NCBI GenBank assembly: GCA_903916735.1
Contig: CAIWXX010000096.1
Span: forward strand, 1-64,000
Reading direction: 5' to 3'
DNA: 64,000 nt
DNA from: an uncultured Acidobacteriota bacterium
GTDB taxonomy: Bacteria > Acidobacteriota > CAIWXX01
Shown: piece after piece, positions 1-10,207 of the stretch
Layout: each line of letters starts with the position of its first letter
Position numbering within the stretch: the first letter of the stretch is position 1
The notes under the pieces: model-generated
Databases searched by the model: none
Seen by the model: only the letters and a program-made list of their open reading frames with translations
Told to the model about the DNA's origin: nothing
Made by a program: the position numbers and the translations under genes

Positions 1-304
1 GGTCTCCCTGCATCTTGTTCCAATCCAATTCAATACGCGCGATGCAGCTCATCGGATACCAATCACCTCGGTCATCATATCCCAGCACCGCTCAACAAAA
101 CCCGAGAGGCCAATAACCAAGACCATCTGATCCGACGCGTCCCTCTATCTTCGCCATTCACTACCAGCCAGCCTCCGCGACTTGGCCGTAGCCTTGATAA
201 TCCGCCTTTCACAACTTGAAATTAATTCTGTAGGCGAGTAGCATAGTGCGTTGGGCATTTAAATCATACAAAATAGAGAAGAAAAATGAAGGAGGAAGTC
301 AATC
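1..304. other. Upstream region of the SPFH gene
   Basis: No complete gene is visible. A minus-strand ATG at position 52 opens a frame that runs off the left edge after 17 codons, which is too little to call. A possible plus-strand promoter lies at 216-244. The last 20 bases carry a strong AAGGAGG ribosome-binding site for the gene at 305. Confidence 0.5.
216..244 (+). promoter_or_regulatory. Possible sigma-70-type promoter of the SPFH gene
   Basis: TTGAAA (216-221) and TAGCAT (239-244) are separated by 17 bases, leaving a leader of about 55 bases. The match is moderate and rests on sequence alone. Confidence 0.35.
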
Positions 305-1216
305 ATGTCAGGAATCACCGTTCTTGTCATCATCGTTGCCATTGTCCTGGTTATCTGGCTGCTGTCTCAATCTATTCATACCGTCAGGCCAACCAATCGA
401 GGTTTAGTTGAACGCTTCGGCAAATATAGCCGTTTCGCGAACCCTGGTATTATCTTTCTTATTCCGTTTATTGAACACCTGGTACGGATTAATATCACCG
501 AAAACATGATCGACGCTGGATTACAGGAAATTATCACCAGCGATAGTTTGAATGCCCAGGTTGATGCACAGGTTTATTTCAAAGTGCGCCCTGATGAAGA
601 GAGCGTTAAAGCATCTCAATACAATGTGTACAACTATATGGTGCAGATTGTTGCGCTGGCCAGGACGACACTCAGAAACATCATCGGTACAATGACACTG
701 AAAGATGCCAACAGCGAACGCGGCAAAATTAACAGCGCCTTGTATAGCAACCTTGCTACGGAGACCAAGAGCTGGGGCCTTGAAATTGTTCGTACTGAAC
801 TTAAAGAAATCAATCCTCCTACCGATGTGCAGGAGACAATGAATAAAGTCGTCAAAGCCAGCAACGAAAAAATTGCTGCAATTGACTTCGCGACCGCTCG
901 TGAAACTCAGGCAGATGGTGAAAGACGCGCCGCTATCAAGGTGGCTGAGGGACAAAGGCAGGCCGCAATCCTGCAGGCTGAAGGCCAGAAGCAGGCCAAG
1001 GTACTGGTAGCTGATGGTGAAGCTCAGGCAATTAAGCTGGTGAATGAAGCCGCAGACCTTTACTTTAAAGGAAATGCACAAACGCTTCGACAATTACAGG
1101 CAGTAGAGACATCGCTCACCAACAACTCTAAGGTAGTTATCCCCACCGGTTCTTCACTGGTGAATGTTATCGGAGGACTGGCTGGCATAGATACCACCCA
1201 TCCGCCGGCGAAATAA
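305..1216 (+). CDS. SPFH/Band 7 (stomatin-like, slipin) membrane protein
   Basis: A 303-residue protein with one N-terminal membrane helix (about residues 4-22). An SPFH/Band 7 domain follows (the VRPTNRGLVERFGKY start and the NPGIIFLIPFIE stretch are typical), then an Ala/Glu/Gln-rich coiled coil (about 180-250) with the repeated AEGQ/ADGE pattern seen in stomatins. Family members form large membrane-bound oligomers that organise lipid microdomains and often regulate a partner protease. The usual NfeD partner is not visible, though its place could lie left of the window. The start is supported by AAGGAGG. The third positions look more AT-rich than in the ribosomal genes and mobile debris follows directly, so transfer is possible but unproven. 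Confidence 0.9.
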   Translation: MSGITVLVIIVAIVLVIWLLSQSIHTVRPTNRGLVERFGKYSRFANPGIIFLIPFIEHLVRINITENMIDAGLQEIITSDSLNAQVDAQVYFKVRPDEESVKASQYNVYNYMVQIVALARTTLRNIIGTMTLKDANSERGKINSALYSNLATETKSWGLEIVRTELKEINPPTDVQETMNKVVKASNEKIAAIDFATARETQADGERRAAIKVAEGQRQAAILQAEGQKQAKVLVADGEAQAIKLVNEAADLYFKGNAQTLRQLQAVETSLTNNSKVVIPTGSSLVNVIGGLAGIDTTHPPAK

Positions 1217-1274
1217 CCCTTAGTCAGCAGTTTCTGGAACAGTAAATCAAAGCGTCTGAATGGGGCCATCTGAA

Positions 1275-1303
1275 TGGGGCCAGGTCTTCATTTTTCATTT
1301 TTT
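1275..1303 (+). repeat. Left REP-type element end (copy 1)
   Basis: This starts TGGGG, contains CAGGTCTTCA and ends in a T-rich TTTTCATTTT tract. It matches the reverse complement of 56632-56660 with only a few differences. The motif is of the kind that borders REP-associated tyrosine transposase genes, and the decayed start of such a gene lies 45 bases downstream. Confidence 0.55.
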
Positions 1304-1348
1304 GTTGTCTTGTTGGTGTTGGAAGGAAACGCGAGATAGCATGAAGAC

Positions 1349-1516
1349 ATGCGTCGGCCGACGAGGATTGAGTTCGATGGTTCGCTCTACTATGTCATGT
1401 CCCGCAGCGTGGGCCGCATGGTGGGTCTTTCTCGAAGACTCCAATCGGATCGGGCCGGCCCAAGAAGTGGGGTCGCGGCCCTTTGGGGCGAGGCGACGGC
1501 GAAGGACTCATCGTGA
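1349..1516 (+). pseudogene. N-terminal remnant of a REP-associated tyrosine (Y1) transposase
   Basis: This frame encodes 55 residues opening with MRRPTRIEFDGSLYYVMSRS. That is the signature start of TnpA-REP/Y1 transposases (family consensus: basic-Pro-R-I-E-F-x-G-x-x-Y-H-V-x-x-R-G). After about 22 residues the match stops, and the frame ends at TGA 1514. The catalytic HUH motif and tyrosine are absent, so this is a dead fragment. A REP-type end sits just upstream at 1275-1303. Confidence 0.6.
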
Positions 1517-1797
1517 GACCGGCGGCGGTGGAGGTTCGACGCTCGGAGAGCATCTAGTGCCGTGAACACCAAAGACGAGGCTCGGGCTCAGGATCTATCG
1601 TGAGAACAGGGGGGGAGCGCGATGGCTCAGGCTCGGATAATGAAGCGAAACGACCCTCTCTTCTAGGCTCCCTGTTATGCCCTGCTTTCACTTGATCGCA
1701 GTGCACGAAGGGCCCTGAGCAACCCCGAGGAAGCAACATTGAAGATATGGTCAACTGCGTGGGATGCACTCCGTCCCGAATCCTGAGAAGATGATGT
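1517..1797. other. Gap between two transposase remnants
   Basis: GC-rich sequence with no frame I can support. The reading frames here are short and unlike any family I recognise. It probably belongs to the decayed mobile block, since it lies between a Y1 transposase fragment and an ISL3 fragment. Confidence 0.4.
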
Positions 1798-2343
1798 TTG
1801 AAATACGACATCGACGCAGGAGGAAAGGACAGAGTGCAACTCAAGACTATACTGAATCGAATCCAAAAGCATCCCGGTTTCGTCTATGGAAAAGCCCGAC
1901 TTGTCGAATACAAGGAGCAACTCGCTCTGGAAATCGAGATGAACCCACGGGCCAATGGACTGGCCCACTGCTCGTGCTGTGGTCTATTAAGGCCGGGGTA
2001 CGACATTCTGCCTCAACGACGCTTTCAGTTTGTCCCGCTGTGGGGGATCATGGTTTTCTTCCTCTACGCAATACGGCGAGTCGAGTGCCCCCGATGCGGG
2101 ATCGTTGTCGAAAAGGTGCCATGGGCCGATGGGAAAAATCAGACGACAACCACATACCAATGGTTCCTCGCGGGATGGGCGAAGATGCTTTGCTGGACGG
2201 ATGTGGCCAAAGTCTTCCGTACGAGCTGGGAAACGGTGTTCCGTTCCGTGGAAATGGCGGTTGAGTGGGGACGGTCACACATGGATCTCGAAGGAGTCAC
2301 GGCCAGCCCTGACGCACGTCTTGTGAAGTCGTTAGTATTCTGA
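1798..2343 (+). pseudogene. Truncated ISL3-family transposase (N-terminal part)
   Basis: The 181-residue frame contains the ISL3 zinc-finger region (CSCC near residue 59 and CPRC near residue 97, followed by VEKVPWADGK). The helix-turn-helix stretch comes next (YQWFLAGWAKML to MAVEWGRSHMDLEGVTA). In full-length ISL3 transposases of about 400 residues the DDE catalytic domain starts here. Instead the frame runs into 12 unrelated residues and stops. The catalytic core is therefore missing, and the sequence right after it belongs to a different transposase family. A TTG start at 1798 is assumed. Confidence 0.8.
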
Positions 2344-2390
2344 GCTATGGGTGGTATCTGGGATTTATTTTGTCGCGAAGAAGTGACTAG

Positions 2391-3392
2391 ACATTCGGCT
2401 CGTATTTTGAGATGATAGGGTGGATTGCCATCGATGGCACTCAGAAGCATGTACGGCGCGATCTTCTGAGCGAGCAGTGGCTTGAAGAAAGTCATGTAAA
2501 GAAGGGCGAGGATCGCGTAAAGCAATACTATGTCTATGTGCTGGAAGCGAATCTGGCCTTCCGTAATGGGATGAGCATTCCCTTGCTCACGGAGTTTCTC
2601 GATTACACGCAAGGTGACACGAGCAAAGAGAAACAGGACTGTGAAACGAGAGCGTTCAGCAGACTGGCCGTGCGGCTCAAACGAGAGTCCCCACGGCTTA
2701 CTGTCATGGTGCTCCTGGACGGACTCTACCCCAATGACCCGATCATGAAGATCTGCGACAAGAACCGGTGGCAATTCATGATCGTCCTGCAGGACGGTTC
2801 TTTGCCGTCGGTGTGGGAAGAATACCGAGGGTTGAAACGCCTTCAACCGGAGAATCGCCTCGCTCGAACATGGGGCAATCGCCGACAGCAGTTTCAATGG
2901 GTCAACGACATTTAGTGCGAGTATGACTCAGGCGGATCCAAGCAACGGAGAAATGTTCACGTCGTTGTCTGCAATGAAAGCTGGGAGCGTATCGACAACG
3001 AGACGGGTGAAAAGCTGATGCAAACCTCACGGCATGCATGGCTCTCCAGCAAACCACTGCATCGCGGCAACGTCCACGAACGCTGCAACATCGGAGCACG
3101 GCATCGCTGGGCTATCGAATCCGGGTTTCTCGTCGAAAAGCGTCACGGCTACAACTACGAGCACTGCTTCTCGTTCGACTGGAACGCCATGAAGGGCTAT
3201 CACTACTTGATGCGTCTCGCGCACACCATCAACGTCTTGACCGTGTACTCCACGGCTCTTATCAAAATCGTCCGGTCTTTGGGTGTGCGGGCTTTCATCG
3301 AATTTCTCAGAGAGACACTCGCAGGCCCTTGGCTTGATCCGGCCCGCGTGCGTGAGCGCCTCAACGCCACATTCCAACTCCGGTGGGACTAA
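2391..3392 (+). pseudogene. DDE transposase remnant, N-terminally truncated, with internal amber stop
   Basis: One reading frame runs from after a stop at 2388 to 3392. A single TAG at 2913-2915 divides it into a 167-residue part (ATG 2412) and a C-terminal part. First Asp motif: IAIDGTQK. Second Asp motif: VLLDGLY. C-terminal Glu motif: RHRWAIESGFLVEKRHGYNY, then FDWNAMKGYHYLMRLAHTIN, typical of IS4/ISNCY-like DDE transposases. All three acidic residues are present, so only the upstream N-terminal part and the one codon are lost. The residues on both sides of the TAG continue the family pattern. An active product would need amber suppression, so I treat it as a pseudogene. Confidence 0.75.
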
Positions 3393-3605
3393 CGCAATTC
3401 AGATGATTCCCCTCCTAAACACGCCGAAGCCTTACGCCAACCCCGATGAACTGCATCCAAGTAGTCCCACCATCGGCTGATTGCCCACGGACTTCGCACC
3501 TACTCGCCCATAATCCATCCGCATGTCCCAAAGAGGTCTCACACGGACGCATCCTTGCCACCCAAACATCCTTCATACGTCAGCGCTGGGGCCTTCCAAA
3601 ATCTG
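3393..3605. other. Non-coding spacer before the str operon
   Basis: Between the transposase remnant and the rpsL promoter I see no supportable gene. It may include the lost right end of the insertion, but no inverted terminal repeat could be matched by eye. Confidence 0.5.
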
Positions 3606-3633
3606 TTGACTACGAATTTATTCTATGTATAAT
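3606..3633 (+). promoter_or_regulatory. Promoter of rpsL-rpsG-fusA
   Basis: TTGACT (3606-3611), a 16-base spacer and a perfect TATAAT (3628-3633) make a strong sigma-70-type promoter. It lies about 75 bases before rpsL and just downstream of the mobile debris. Confidence 0.75.
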
Positions 3634-3706
3634 GAAAAGGTTGTCCCATAGAGGGACCGGATTTCTGATCCTGGCCCTGTGGGCGATGAATGGCTGAGGA
3701 GGAAAT

Positions 3707-4111
3707 GTGCCGACAATTAACCAGTTGATACGGAAAGGTCGCGATCTGCAGAAATCCAAGACCAAGAGTCCCGCTCTGATTTCGTGCCCACAGAAGCGAG
3801 GGGTTTGCACAAGGGTTTACACGACGACCCCGAAGAAGCCAAATTCGGCTCTCCGCAAGGTTGCCCGCGTGCGCCTGACGAATGGCATCGAAGTCACGAC
3901 CTACATTCCGGGCATCGGACACAACCTTCAAGAGCATTCGATTGTTCTGATCCGTGGCGGCAGAGTCAAGGATCTTCCGGGCGTTCGCTATCACGTCATC
4001 CGGGGGACTCTGGATTGCTCCGGCGTCGAGAGCCAGTCCACTGCAGCCAATGCCCGTCGCATGCGCAGTCGTTCGAAATACGGAAGTAAGCGGCCCAAGG
4101 CACAGGCGTAG
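3707..4111 (+). CDS. rpsL: 30S ribosomal protein S12
   Basis: A 134-residue S12 protein of the decoding centre. The diagnostic segments [20 protein letters not shown] and [17 protein letters not shown] are intact. The lysine of TPKKPNS and the lysine of GGRVKDLPG, the usual sites of streptomycin-resistance changes, have the wild-type residue. The start is GTG at 3707 behind GGAGG. It is the first gene of the str operon, with rpsG 13 bases downstream. Confidence 0.98.
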   Translation: MPTINQLIRKGRDLQKSKTKSPALISCPQKRGVCTRVYTTTPKKPNSALRKVARVRLTNGIEVTTYIPGIGHNLQEHSIVLIRGGRVKDLPGVRYHVIRGTLDCSGVESQSTAANARRMRSRSKYGSKRPKAQA

Positions 4112-4124
4112 AAGGAGTTAACAC

Positions 4125-4595
4125 ATGCCGCGGAGAAGAATTGTTCAAAAACGGGAAGTTCTCCCTGATCCGATTTATAACAGCGTGCTCCTGCAACAGT
4201 TCATTAATTCGGTGATGCGCAAAGGGAAAAAGAGCTTGGCGGAGGGGATTGTTTACACTGCTCTCGATCAGGTGAAGCGGAAGGCCAATGACGATCCGCT
4301 CAAGGTATTTAAGAAGGCGATTGATAACATCAAGCCGGCGCTCGAAGTGAAGAGCCGCCGAGTCGGCGGATCTACATACCAGGTGCCGGTCGAAGTGAAT
4401 ACGAACAGGCGGGTTTCACTGGCGTTGCGATGGTTGATTTCCTATGCGACAGCCCGGCCTGAAAGAGCCATGCAGGATAAGATCGCCAGCGAGATTCTCG
4501 ATGCAGCCAACCTCAAGGGTGGCTCTATCAAAAAACGTGAAGATACTCACAAAATGGCTGAAGCCAATAAGGCGTTCGCCCATTATCGATGGTAA
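4125..4595 (+). CDS. rpsG: 30S ribosomal protein S7
   Basis: A 156-residue S7 protein, which nucleates assembly of the 30S head and contacts the E-site tRNA. It starts [20 protein letters not shown] and ends with [14 protein letters not shown], both standard. Its length is normal and a GAAGGAG site precedes the ATG. It is cotranscribed with rpsL. The 233-base gap to fusA is unusually long for a str operon. Confidence 0.98.
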   Translation: MPRRRIVQKREVLPDPIYNSVLLQQFINSVMRKGKKSLAEGIVYTALDQVKRKANDDPLKVFKKAIDNIKPALEVKSRRVGGSTYQVPVEVNTNRRVSLALRWLISYATARPERAMQDKIASEILDAANLKGGSIKKREDTHKMAEANKAFAHYRW

Positions 4596-4720
4596 GACGG
4601 GGTCGATTATTTAATGAAAAAAGCACACTGCGAGTATGGGAGATGGCAAACCGTTCAAGATGCCGTCAATCTCACTTGCGGGTATGCGACATCATCGGCT
4701 TCGCTTAGAAGTGCTCTGCA

Positions 4721-4749
4721 GCCGGGTTTCCGGCATCGTACTTTTTTTT
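4721..4749 (+). terminator. Small hairpin plus T-run in the rpsG-fusA spacer
   Basis: GCCGG and CCGGC pair around a four-base loop (4721-4734). Seven bases later comes a run of eight T. The stem is short and the T-run displaced, so it is at best a weak attenuator that could lower fusA expression relative to rpsL-rpsG. Confidence 0.3.
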
Positions 4750-4828
4750 CAGACCATCTTTTCCTTTCCATCTCAAGGAAACCCTATCGCCCTCCGCTCC
4801 GATCCATATCTTTCTGAGGTCATTAATC

Positions 4829-6913
4829 ATGCCACGTGCGACTCCCCTGGATAAAACTCGCAACATCGGCATCATGGCGCATATTGATGCCGGCAAAACG
4901 ACGACAACAGAGCGTATTCTTTTCTATACAGGGATCACGCACAGGATTGGGGAGGTCGACGAAGGCACGGCGACAATGGACTGGATGGAGCAGGAGCAGG
5001 AGCGGGGAATTACGATCACATCCGCTGCGACCACGGCTTTCTGGCGCGATCATCGCATCAATATCATCGATACTCCGGGCCATGTCGATTTCACTGCGGA
5101 AGTCGAGCGTTCTTTGCGGGTCCTGGATGGAGCGATCGGAGTTTTCTGTGCTGTCGGTGGTGTTCAGCCTCAGTCCGAGACCGTCTGGCGCCAGGCTGAT
5201 AAGTACCGAGTGCCGCGGATCGCTCTCGTCAACAAGATGGATCGGACTGGCGCGGATTTTGAGAGGTGCGTCCATGAAATTCACCAGAAACTTGGCGCAC
5301 ATCCGCTTCCCATTCAGATCCCCATTGGGCGCGAGGATGTTTTTAAGGGGGTCATTGATCTTGTCGAGATGCGTGCAATTATCTATGACAGCGATACAAA
5401 AGGCGCCGATTATCGTGTGACGGAAATTCCGTCGGAGCTATCAGCCGACGCCAAACAAGCCCGCGAAAAGCTGATCGAGGCGCTTTCGGAGACCGATGAT
5501 CGGATCCTTGATGATTATCTGCATGGTCGTGAAACGCCTCTCGATATCATCAAAGCAGCCATTCGCAAGGTGACGCTGTCGATCACTCATATTCCGGTTA
5601 TTTGCGGCGCGACTTTCAAGAATAAATGCGTGCAGCCGCTGCTGGACGCGGTCGTCGATTATCTACCGTCCCCGATCGATGTCCCACCTCTCGAAGGTGT
5701 CGACCTGAATGGAAAGACCGTCGCGCTCCCGGCCTCGGACGATAGCCCTTTTGCTGGGCTAGTCTTCAAAATCATGAACGACCCGTTCGTTGGGCAACTT
5801 GCATTTTTCCGCGTCTATTCCGGCGTTCTTTCGACAGGGTCTTTTGTTTACACATCCAACAAGGGCAATCAGGAAAGGGTTGGGCGGCTTCTGAAAATGC
5901 ACGCCAATAAGCGCGAAGAGATCAAAGATGTTTTCGCTGGGGACATTGCAGCCGCTGTTGGGCTGAAGAATGTCGTCACAGGCGACACGATCTGCGAGAA
6001 AAATCATCCTGTTATTTTAGAATCAATCTCTTTTCCTGAACCGGTCATACGTCTGGCGATTGAACCGAAAACCAAAGCGGATTCGGACAAGATGGGAACG
6101 GCTCTCGGGAGGTTGGCCCAGGAAGATCCAACATTCCGGATCACTGTGGACAGCGCCACAGGTCAAACGATAATTGCTGGGATGGGTGAGCTTCATCTGG
6201 AAATCATTGTCGATCGTCTGCTGCGGGAGTTCAGTGTTGCTGCCAACGTCGGCAAGCCTCAAGTCGCGTACAAGGAAAGCCTAATGGCGGTGGCTAAGGG
6301 GGAAGGGCGCTACGTCCGACAGACAGGCGGCCGTGGTCAATATGGGCATTGTAAGGTTGAAGTCGGTCCCAATGATAAGGGCAAAGGGTTCCTCTTCGTC
6401 AACCAGATCAGGGGTGGTTCCGTCCCGAGGGAATACATTGGGCCTGTGGAGCGTGGGATCGAGGAAGCATGCGCGCGCGGGGTGTTGGCTGGATATCCAG
6501 TAACCGATGTCAAGGTCACTCTCTATGACGGCTCCTACCACGAAGTCGATTCAAGCGAAATGGCCTTCAAGATCGCCGGATCGATGGCATTTCAGGATGC
6601 TGCCAAGCGAGCCAAACCGGTGCTGATCGAACCGATCATGAAGGTGGAAGTTGTCGTTCCGGAAGAATACATGAGCGCCGTCATCGGCGACCTAAATTCA
6701 CGGCGAGGCCACATCGAAGCCATGGAGACCCGGCTCGGCACAAAAATCATCGCATCGACAGTGCCGCTTTCCGAAATGTTCGGTTATGCAACCAGCCTGC
6801 GCTCGCTCACGCAGGGCCGGGCCACTTATACGATGCACTTCGCCGAGTATTCAGAAGTCCCCAAGGCCGTAGGCGATGAAATCATCGCACGAATTCAGGG
6901 TCGATCGGAATAA
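4829..6913 (+). CDS. fusA: Elongation factor G
   Basis: A 694-residue translational GTPase that drives ribosomal translocation. G1 is AHIDAGKTT, the switch region contains [10 protein letters not shown]3 is DTPGHVD and G4 is NKMD. Domain IV contains the GGRGQYGH stretch and domain V ends with [19 protein letters not shown]. The length is that of canonical EF-G, not of EF-G2 or mitochondrial-type variants. The start ATG 4829 is followed by [20 protein letters not shown]. No tuf gene follows, although fusA-tuf is the common order. Confidence 0.98.
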   Translation: MPRATPLDKTRNIGIMAHIDAGKTTTTERILFYTGITHRIGEVDEGTATMDWMEQEQERGITITSAATTAFWRDHRINIIDTPGHVDFTAEVERSLRVLDGAIGVFCAVGGVQPQSETVWRQADKYRVPRIALVNKMDRTGADFERCVHEIHQKLGAHPLPIQIPIGREDVFKGVIDLVEMRAIIYDSDTKGADYRVTEIPSELSADAKQAREKLIEALSETDDRILDDYLHGRETPLDIIKAAIRKVTLSITHIPVICGATFKNKCVQPLLDAVVDYLPSPIDVPPLEGVDLNGKTVALPASDDSPFAGLVFKIMNDPFVGQLAFFRVYSGVLSTGSFVYTSNKGNQERVGRLLKMHANKREEIKDVFAGDIAAAVGLKNVVTGDTICEKNHPVILESISFPEPVIRLAIEPKTKADSDKMGTALGRLAQEDPTFRITVDSATGQTIIAGMGELHLEIIVDRLLREFSVAANVGKPQVAYKESLMAVAKGEGRYVRQTGGRGQYGHCKVEVGPNDKGKGFLFVNQIRGGSVPREYIGPVERGIEEACARGVLAGYPVTDVKVTLYDGSYHEVDSSEMAFKIAGSMAFQDAAKRAKPVLIEPIMKVEVVVPEEYMSAVIGDLNSRRGHIEAMETRLGTKIIASTVPLSEMFGYATSLRSLTQGRATYTMHFAEYSEVPKAVGDEIIARIQGRSE

Positions 6914-7032
6914 TTTTATGTTATGGAAGCGCGAGGAATAATGAGAACGTGCGTGACAGGCACAAAGACGGTCAGCCCGATTGACACGGACGTTGCCCGG
7001 TTGTCAGTTTTTCTCAAATTCTTTCGTTTTTT

Positions 7033-7066
7033 GCTTCCCTTTTAGATAAATCCTATGGTATGATCG
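7033..7066 (+). promoter_or_regulatory. Candidate promoter of the S10 operon
   Basis: TTGCTT (7033-7038) and TATGGT (7056-7061) have a 17-base spacer. An alternative overlapping -10 is TATGAT (7061-7066). This 251-base spacer is the only sizeable gap before rpsJ and separates the S10 genes from fusA. Confidence 0.5.
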
Positions 7067-7164
7067 GCGTTTGCGCTGTTTGATGCGGCGTGAATAGATC
7101 GGGAAACCGAAGACGATTGGGAAAGTCCAATTTAGATCTTTGAACAGAAGGACCGGCTAAAGCG

Positions 7165-7491
7165 ATGCAAGCAGAAAAAATTCGAATCAGATTGAAGGCC
7201 TACGACAACAGGGTTCTCGACTCGTCGACGGTTGAGATCGTGAGGAGAGCCCGGAGCAGCGGAGCCCGGGTGCTTGGGCCGATTCCCCTCCCGACACAGA
7301 TCAGCCGTTATACGGTGTTGCGCTCCCCCCACGTTGACAAGAAGAGCCGGGAGCAGTTTGAGATTCGCACTCATAAGCGGCTGATTGACATCCTGGATCC
7401 GACGCAAAAAACGGTGGACGAGCTGACGAAGCTCGAACTTCCAAGCGGCGTCGATGTTGAGATCAAGGCTTTCCCACGAATCGTGAAGTAG
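7165..7491 (+). CDS. rpsJ: 30S ribosomal protein S10
   Basis: A 108-residue S10 protein of the 30S head, also the NusE subunit of antitermination complexes. The segments [19 protein letters not shown] and [17 protein letters not shown] are diagnostic. It is slightly longer than the usual 102 residues because of a short N-terminal lead. It is the first gene of a 17-gene ribosomal operon. Confidence 0.97.
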   Translation: MQAEKIRIRLKAYDNRVLDSSTVEIVRRARSSGARVLGPIPLPTQISRYTVLRSPHVDKKSREQFEIRTHKRLIDILDPTQKTVDELTKLELPSGVDVEIKAFPRIVK

Positions 7492-7503
7492 AGGGGCGAT
7501 CAG

Positions 7504-8133
7504 ATGGTGCAAGGACTCATCGGCAAAAAGATCGCGATGAAGCAGGTCTTCTGTGAAGACGGGACTGTTGTTCCCGCTACTGTCATCCAGGCGGGACCCT
7601 GCGTCGTCATTCAGAGAAAGACGATTGAACGCGACGGATACTCCACAGCCCAACTGGCCTTCGTCGAAGGCCGCCCACCGAAAAGGGTGAACAAGCCCTG
7701 TGGCGGCCATTTCAAGAGGGCGAATCTTCCCCCTGCGCGGCTTCTCCACGAGTTCCGGCTGGCGGAGGGCTCAGATGTCAAGGAAGGGGATTCCGTTCTT
7801 GTGGCGATGTTCGCCAAGGACGAGATGGTCCACATCACAGGCATCAGCAAGGGCAAGGGTTTCGCTGGGGTTATCAAGCGCCATCATTTCCATGGCGGCG
7901 CTGCTTCGCACGGATCGATGTTCCACCGCGCGCCGGGATCGATTGGATCCTCGGCATATCCATCTCGTGTCCTGAAGGGCATGAAGGCCGCCGGCCATAT
8001 GGGGGATCGCCGGACGACGGTCCTCAATCTCCAGGTTCTCCAAGTGGATCCGGATTCTCACCTGCTGGTTGTCAAAGGTGCTGTCCCTGGGCGAAGCGGC
8101 GGCTATGTCTTCATTCGCCGTGCTGGGAAGTAG
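7504..8133 (+). CDS. rplC: 50S ribosomal protein L3
   Basis: A 209-residue L3 protein, an early assembly protein whose loop reaches the peptidyl-transferase centre. The start [16 protein letters not shown], the methylated-glutamine-loop region ([20 protein letters not shown]) and the C-terminal [19 protein letters not shown] are all standard. It lies 12 bases after rpsJ, with GAGGGG as its ribosome-binding site. Confidence 0.97.
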   Translation: MVQGLIGKKIAMKQVFCEDGTVVPATVIQAGPCVVIQRKTIERDGYSTAQLAFVEGRPPKRVNKPCGGHFKRANLPPARLLHEFRLAEGSDVKEGDSVLVAMFAKDEMVHITGISKGKGFAGVIKRHHFHGGAASHGSMFHRAPGSIGSSAYPSRVLKGMKAAGHMGDRRTTVLNLQVLQVDPDSHLLVVKGAVPGRSGGYVFIRRAGK

Positions 8134-8146
8134 GGAGGGGGGCCGC

Positions 8147-8764
8147 GTGAACATCGACATCATCAACATCCGCAACGAGAAAGTTGGCGAAGCTACAGTA
8201 CCGGACGAAATCTTCCAGACTGAAGTGAACGTCTCGGTCATTCATCAAGCTGTCACGATCTATCTGGCACATCAACGTCAGGGGACAGCCTGTACAAAAA
8301 CCCGCGGCGAAGTCTCCGGCAGCGGCCGCAAACTCTGGAAACAGAAGCACACAGGCCGCGCGCGTGTCGGGTCCATTCGGACGCCGCTCTGGCGCCATGG
8401 CGGCACAACCTTCGGCCCGAGACCTCGATCATATGATTTGAAATTCCCCAAGAAAATGCGCAATCTGGCGCTGCGATCGGCGATTGTCTCGAAATATCAA
8501 GAGGGGAAATTTCTACTGCTCGACGAACTGAACTTGGTGGATGCGAAGACGAAGAATGCCGCGCAGGTCTTCAAAGGCCTCGGCCTCACATCGGCGCTCG
8601 TCCTTGATCTCTCTGAAAACCGGCTTCTGCGCAGGGCGATGCAGAATCTCAATAAATTTCTATTCGTGACTGACCCAGTGATTCCCGTCTACCATATCTT
8701 GAAGCACGACCGGCTCGTTGTCACTGTACGGGCTCTCGGGTCGCTGCTTGAGGCACTGCAATGA
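8147..8764 (+). CDS. rplD: 50S ribosomal protein L4
   Basis: A 205-residue L4 protein lining the nascent-peptide exit tunnel. The extended loop is recognisable from GRKLWKQKHTGRARVGSIRT followed by PLWRHGGTTFGPRPRSY. I chose the GTG at 8147, behind GGGAGGGGGG, because it gives the normal N-terminus (MNIDIINIRNEKVG). A longer in-frame extension back to 8069 would overlap rplC. Its stop overlaps the rplW start (ATGA). Confidence 0.95.
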   Translation: MNIDIINIRNEKVGEATVPDEIFQTEVNVSVIHQAVTIYLAHQRQGTACTKTRGEVSGSGRKLWKQKHTGRARVGSIRTPLWRHGGTTFGPRPRSYDLKFPKKMRNLALRSAIVSKYQEGKFLLLDELNLVDAKTKNAAQVFKGLGLTSALVLDLSENRLLRRAMQNLNKFLFVTDPVIPVYHILKHDRLVVTVRALGSLLEALQ

Positions 8765-9051
8765 TCGAGAAATACGACATCATCATCCGGCCATTGTTGA
8801 CCGAGAAAAACACGATGATCAAGGAGAAAGCCAAGACGGTCTGTTTCGAAGTCCATCCATGGGCAACCAAGATTCAGATCAAGAAGGCTGTTGAGCAACT
8901 CTTCAATACCAAGATCGCTTCGGTCAGAGTCGCTACAATCTCCGGCAGGATGAAGAGGCGCGGCCGTATCACAACCCGCACTCCAGATTGGAAGAAAGCC
9001 TTCGTGAAAATTGCGGAAGGCCAGAAGATGATCGAGTTCTTCGAGACATAA
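8761..9051 (+). CDS. rplW: 50S ribosomal protein L23
   Basis: A 96-residue L23 protein at the exit-tunnel mouth, the docking site for trigger factor and SRP. It shows the usual IRPLLTEKNTMIKEKAKTVC start, the KIQIKKAVEQLFNTKIASVR core and the RGRITTRTPDWKKAFVKIAEG tail. It overlaps rplD by four bases, suggesting translational coupling. Confidence 0.97.
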   Translation: MIEKYDIIIRPLLTEKNTMIKEKAKTVCFEVHPWATKIQIKKAVEQLFNTKIASVRVATISGRMKRRGRITTRTPDWKKAFVKIAEGQKMIEFFET

Positions 9052-9060
9052 GGATCTCAC

Positions 9061-9882
9061 ATGGCACTGAAGACCTACAAACCGACGACACCAGGCCAAC
9101 GCGGCAAGACGTGCCTCACATTCGAGGAATTGACTACGAACCGGCCGCACAAGCCACTCACAACCACTCTGAAACGTACAGGCGGCCGGGATAATCTTGG
9201 GCTGCTCTCTGTTCGCCACAGGGGAGGAGGCCACAAGCGGCGTTACCGGATCATCGATTTCAATCGCGAGAAGAAAGGGATAGTTGCTAAGGTTCTCTCC
9301 GTTGAATATGATCCCAATCGGTCTGCCAATATCGCTCTCATCTGCTACGCAGACGGTGAAAAGCGTTACATCCTACACCCTCAGGGTTTGCAGGTCGGGC
9401 AGACGATCATCTCCGGCGCCGATGTGGATATTCTGGTCGGCAATGCACTGCCACTCCGTAACATGCCCCTCGGCACGATGATTCACAATATCGAGTTACG
9501 ACCGGGTAAGGGTGGGCAGGTTTGCAGAAGCGCCGGGAGTACTGCGCAGCTTCTTGCCAAAGAAGACCGGTACGCTCAGCTCCGATTGCCCTCCGGTGAA
9601 GTCCGTAGGGTGTTGCTTGAATGCGTCGCCACAGTCGGGCAAGTCGGGAATCTCGACTGGGAAAATGTTTCTATCGGCAAGGCCGGCCGGAACCGTTGGC
9701 TGGGAATACGGCCGACGGTCCGTGGCGTCGCCATGAACCCTGTGGATCACCCACTTGGTGGCGGCGAAGGCAAAACATCCGGTGGTCGGCACCCGGTATC
9801 ACCGTGGGGTCAACCGACGCGTGGTTTCAAGACACGCCGGGTCAAGCGTTCAAATACGTTCATTGTCAAGCGGAGAAAATAG
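9061..9882 (+). CDS. rplB: 50S ribosomal protein L2
   Basis: A 273-residue L2 protein, essential for subunit joining and the peptidyl-transferase centre. It has [38 protein letters not shown] with the conserved histidine, and the C-terminal [20 protein letters not shown]. Length and order are canonical. The gene ends one base before the rpsS start. Confidence 0.98.
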   Translation: MALKTYKPTTPGQRGKTCLTFEELTTNRPHKPLTTTLKRTGGRDNLGLLSVRHRGGGHKRRYRIIDFNREKKGIVAKVLSVEYDPNRSANIALICYADGEKRYILHPQGLQVGQTIISGADVDILVGNALPLRNMPLGTMIHNIELRPGKGGQVCRSAGSTAQLLAKEDRYAQLRLPSGEVRRVLLECVATVGQVGNLDWENVSIGKAGRNRWLGIRPTVRGVAMNPVDHPLGGGEGKTSGGRHPVSPWGQPTRGFKTRRVKRSNTFIVKRRK

Positions 9883-9883
9883 T

Positions 9884-10189
9884 ATGGGCAGGTCGCTGAA
9901 GAAAGGTCCGTTCATCGACGAACCGCTCCAGAAGAAAGTCGAAAAGATGAACCAGTCGAATAAGCGGGAGGTTATCAAGACCTGGTCGCGACGTTCGACG
10001 ATCATCCCGGATATGGTCGGACACACAATCGCCGTCCATAATGGGAAAAAGTTCATTCCGGTTTTCGTCACGGAGAACATGGTTGGCCACAAGCTGGGGG
10101 AATTTTCGCCTACTCGGCAGTTCAGAGGGCATTCTTCGAAGGCCGAGAAGGCAGCGGCAGTCGCCGCTTCAGCTCCGGCCAAGACTTAG
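9884..10189 (+). CDS. rpsS: 30S ribosomal protein S19
   Basis: A 101-residue S19 protein of the 30S head. The ATG at 9884 gives the family start [16 protein letters not shown] longer frame back to 9755 would lie inside rplB. The core [20 protein letters not shown] and [15 protein letters not shown] are intact. The Ala-rich tail ([17 protein letters not shown]) is somewhat longer than in most homologues. Confidence 0.97.
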   Translation: MGRSLKKGPFIDEPLQKKVEKMNQSNKREVIKTWSRRSTIIPDMVGHTIAVHNGKKFIPVFVTENMVGHKLGEFSPTRQFRGHSSKAEKAAAVAASAPAKT

Positions 10190-10207
10190 CGGGGGAGGAG
10201 GAAAAAC

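Noticed and set aside
1-52. Start of a minus-strand gene at the left edge
   Set aside because: Only 17 codons are visible and no family can be recognised.
1260-1565. Plus-strand 101-codon frame
   Set aside because: It overlaps the REP-type end and the transposase stub in another frame and has no protein-like composition.
2913-2915. Programmed amber readthrough in the transposase
   Set aside because: Possible in principle, but the gene also lacks its N-terminal part, so a dead copy is the simpler reading.
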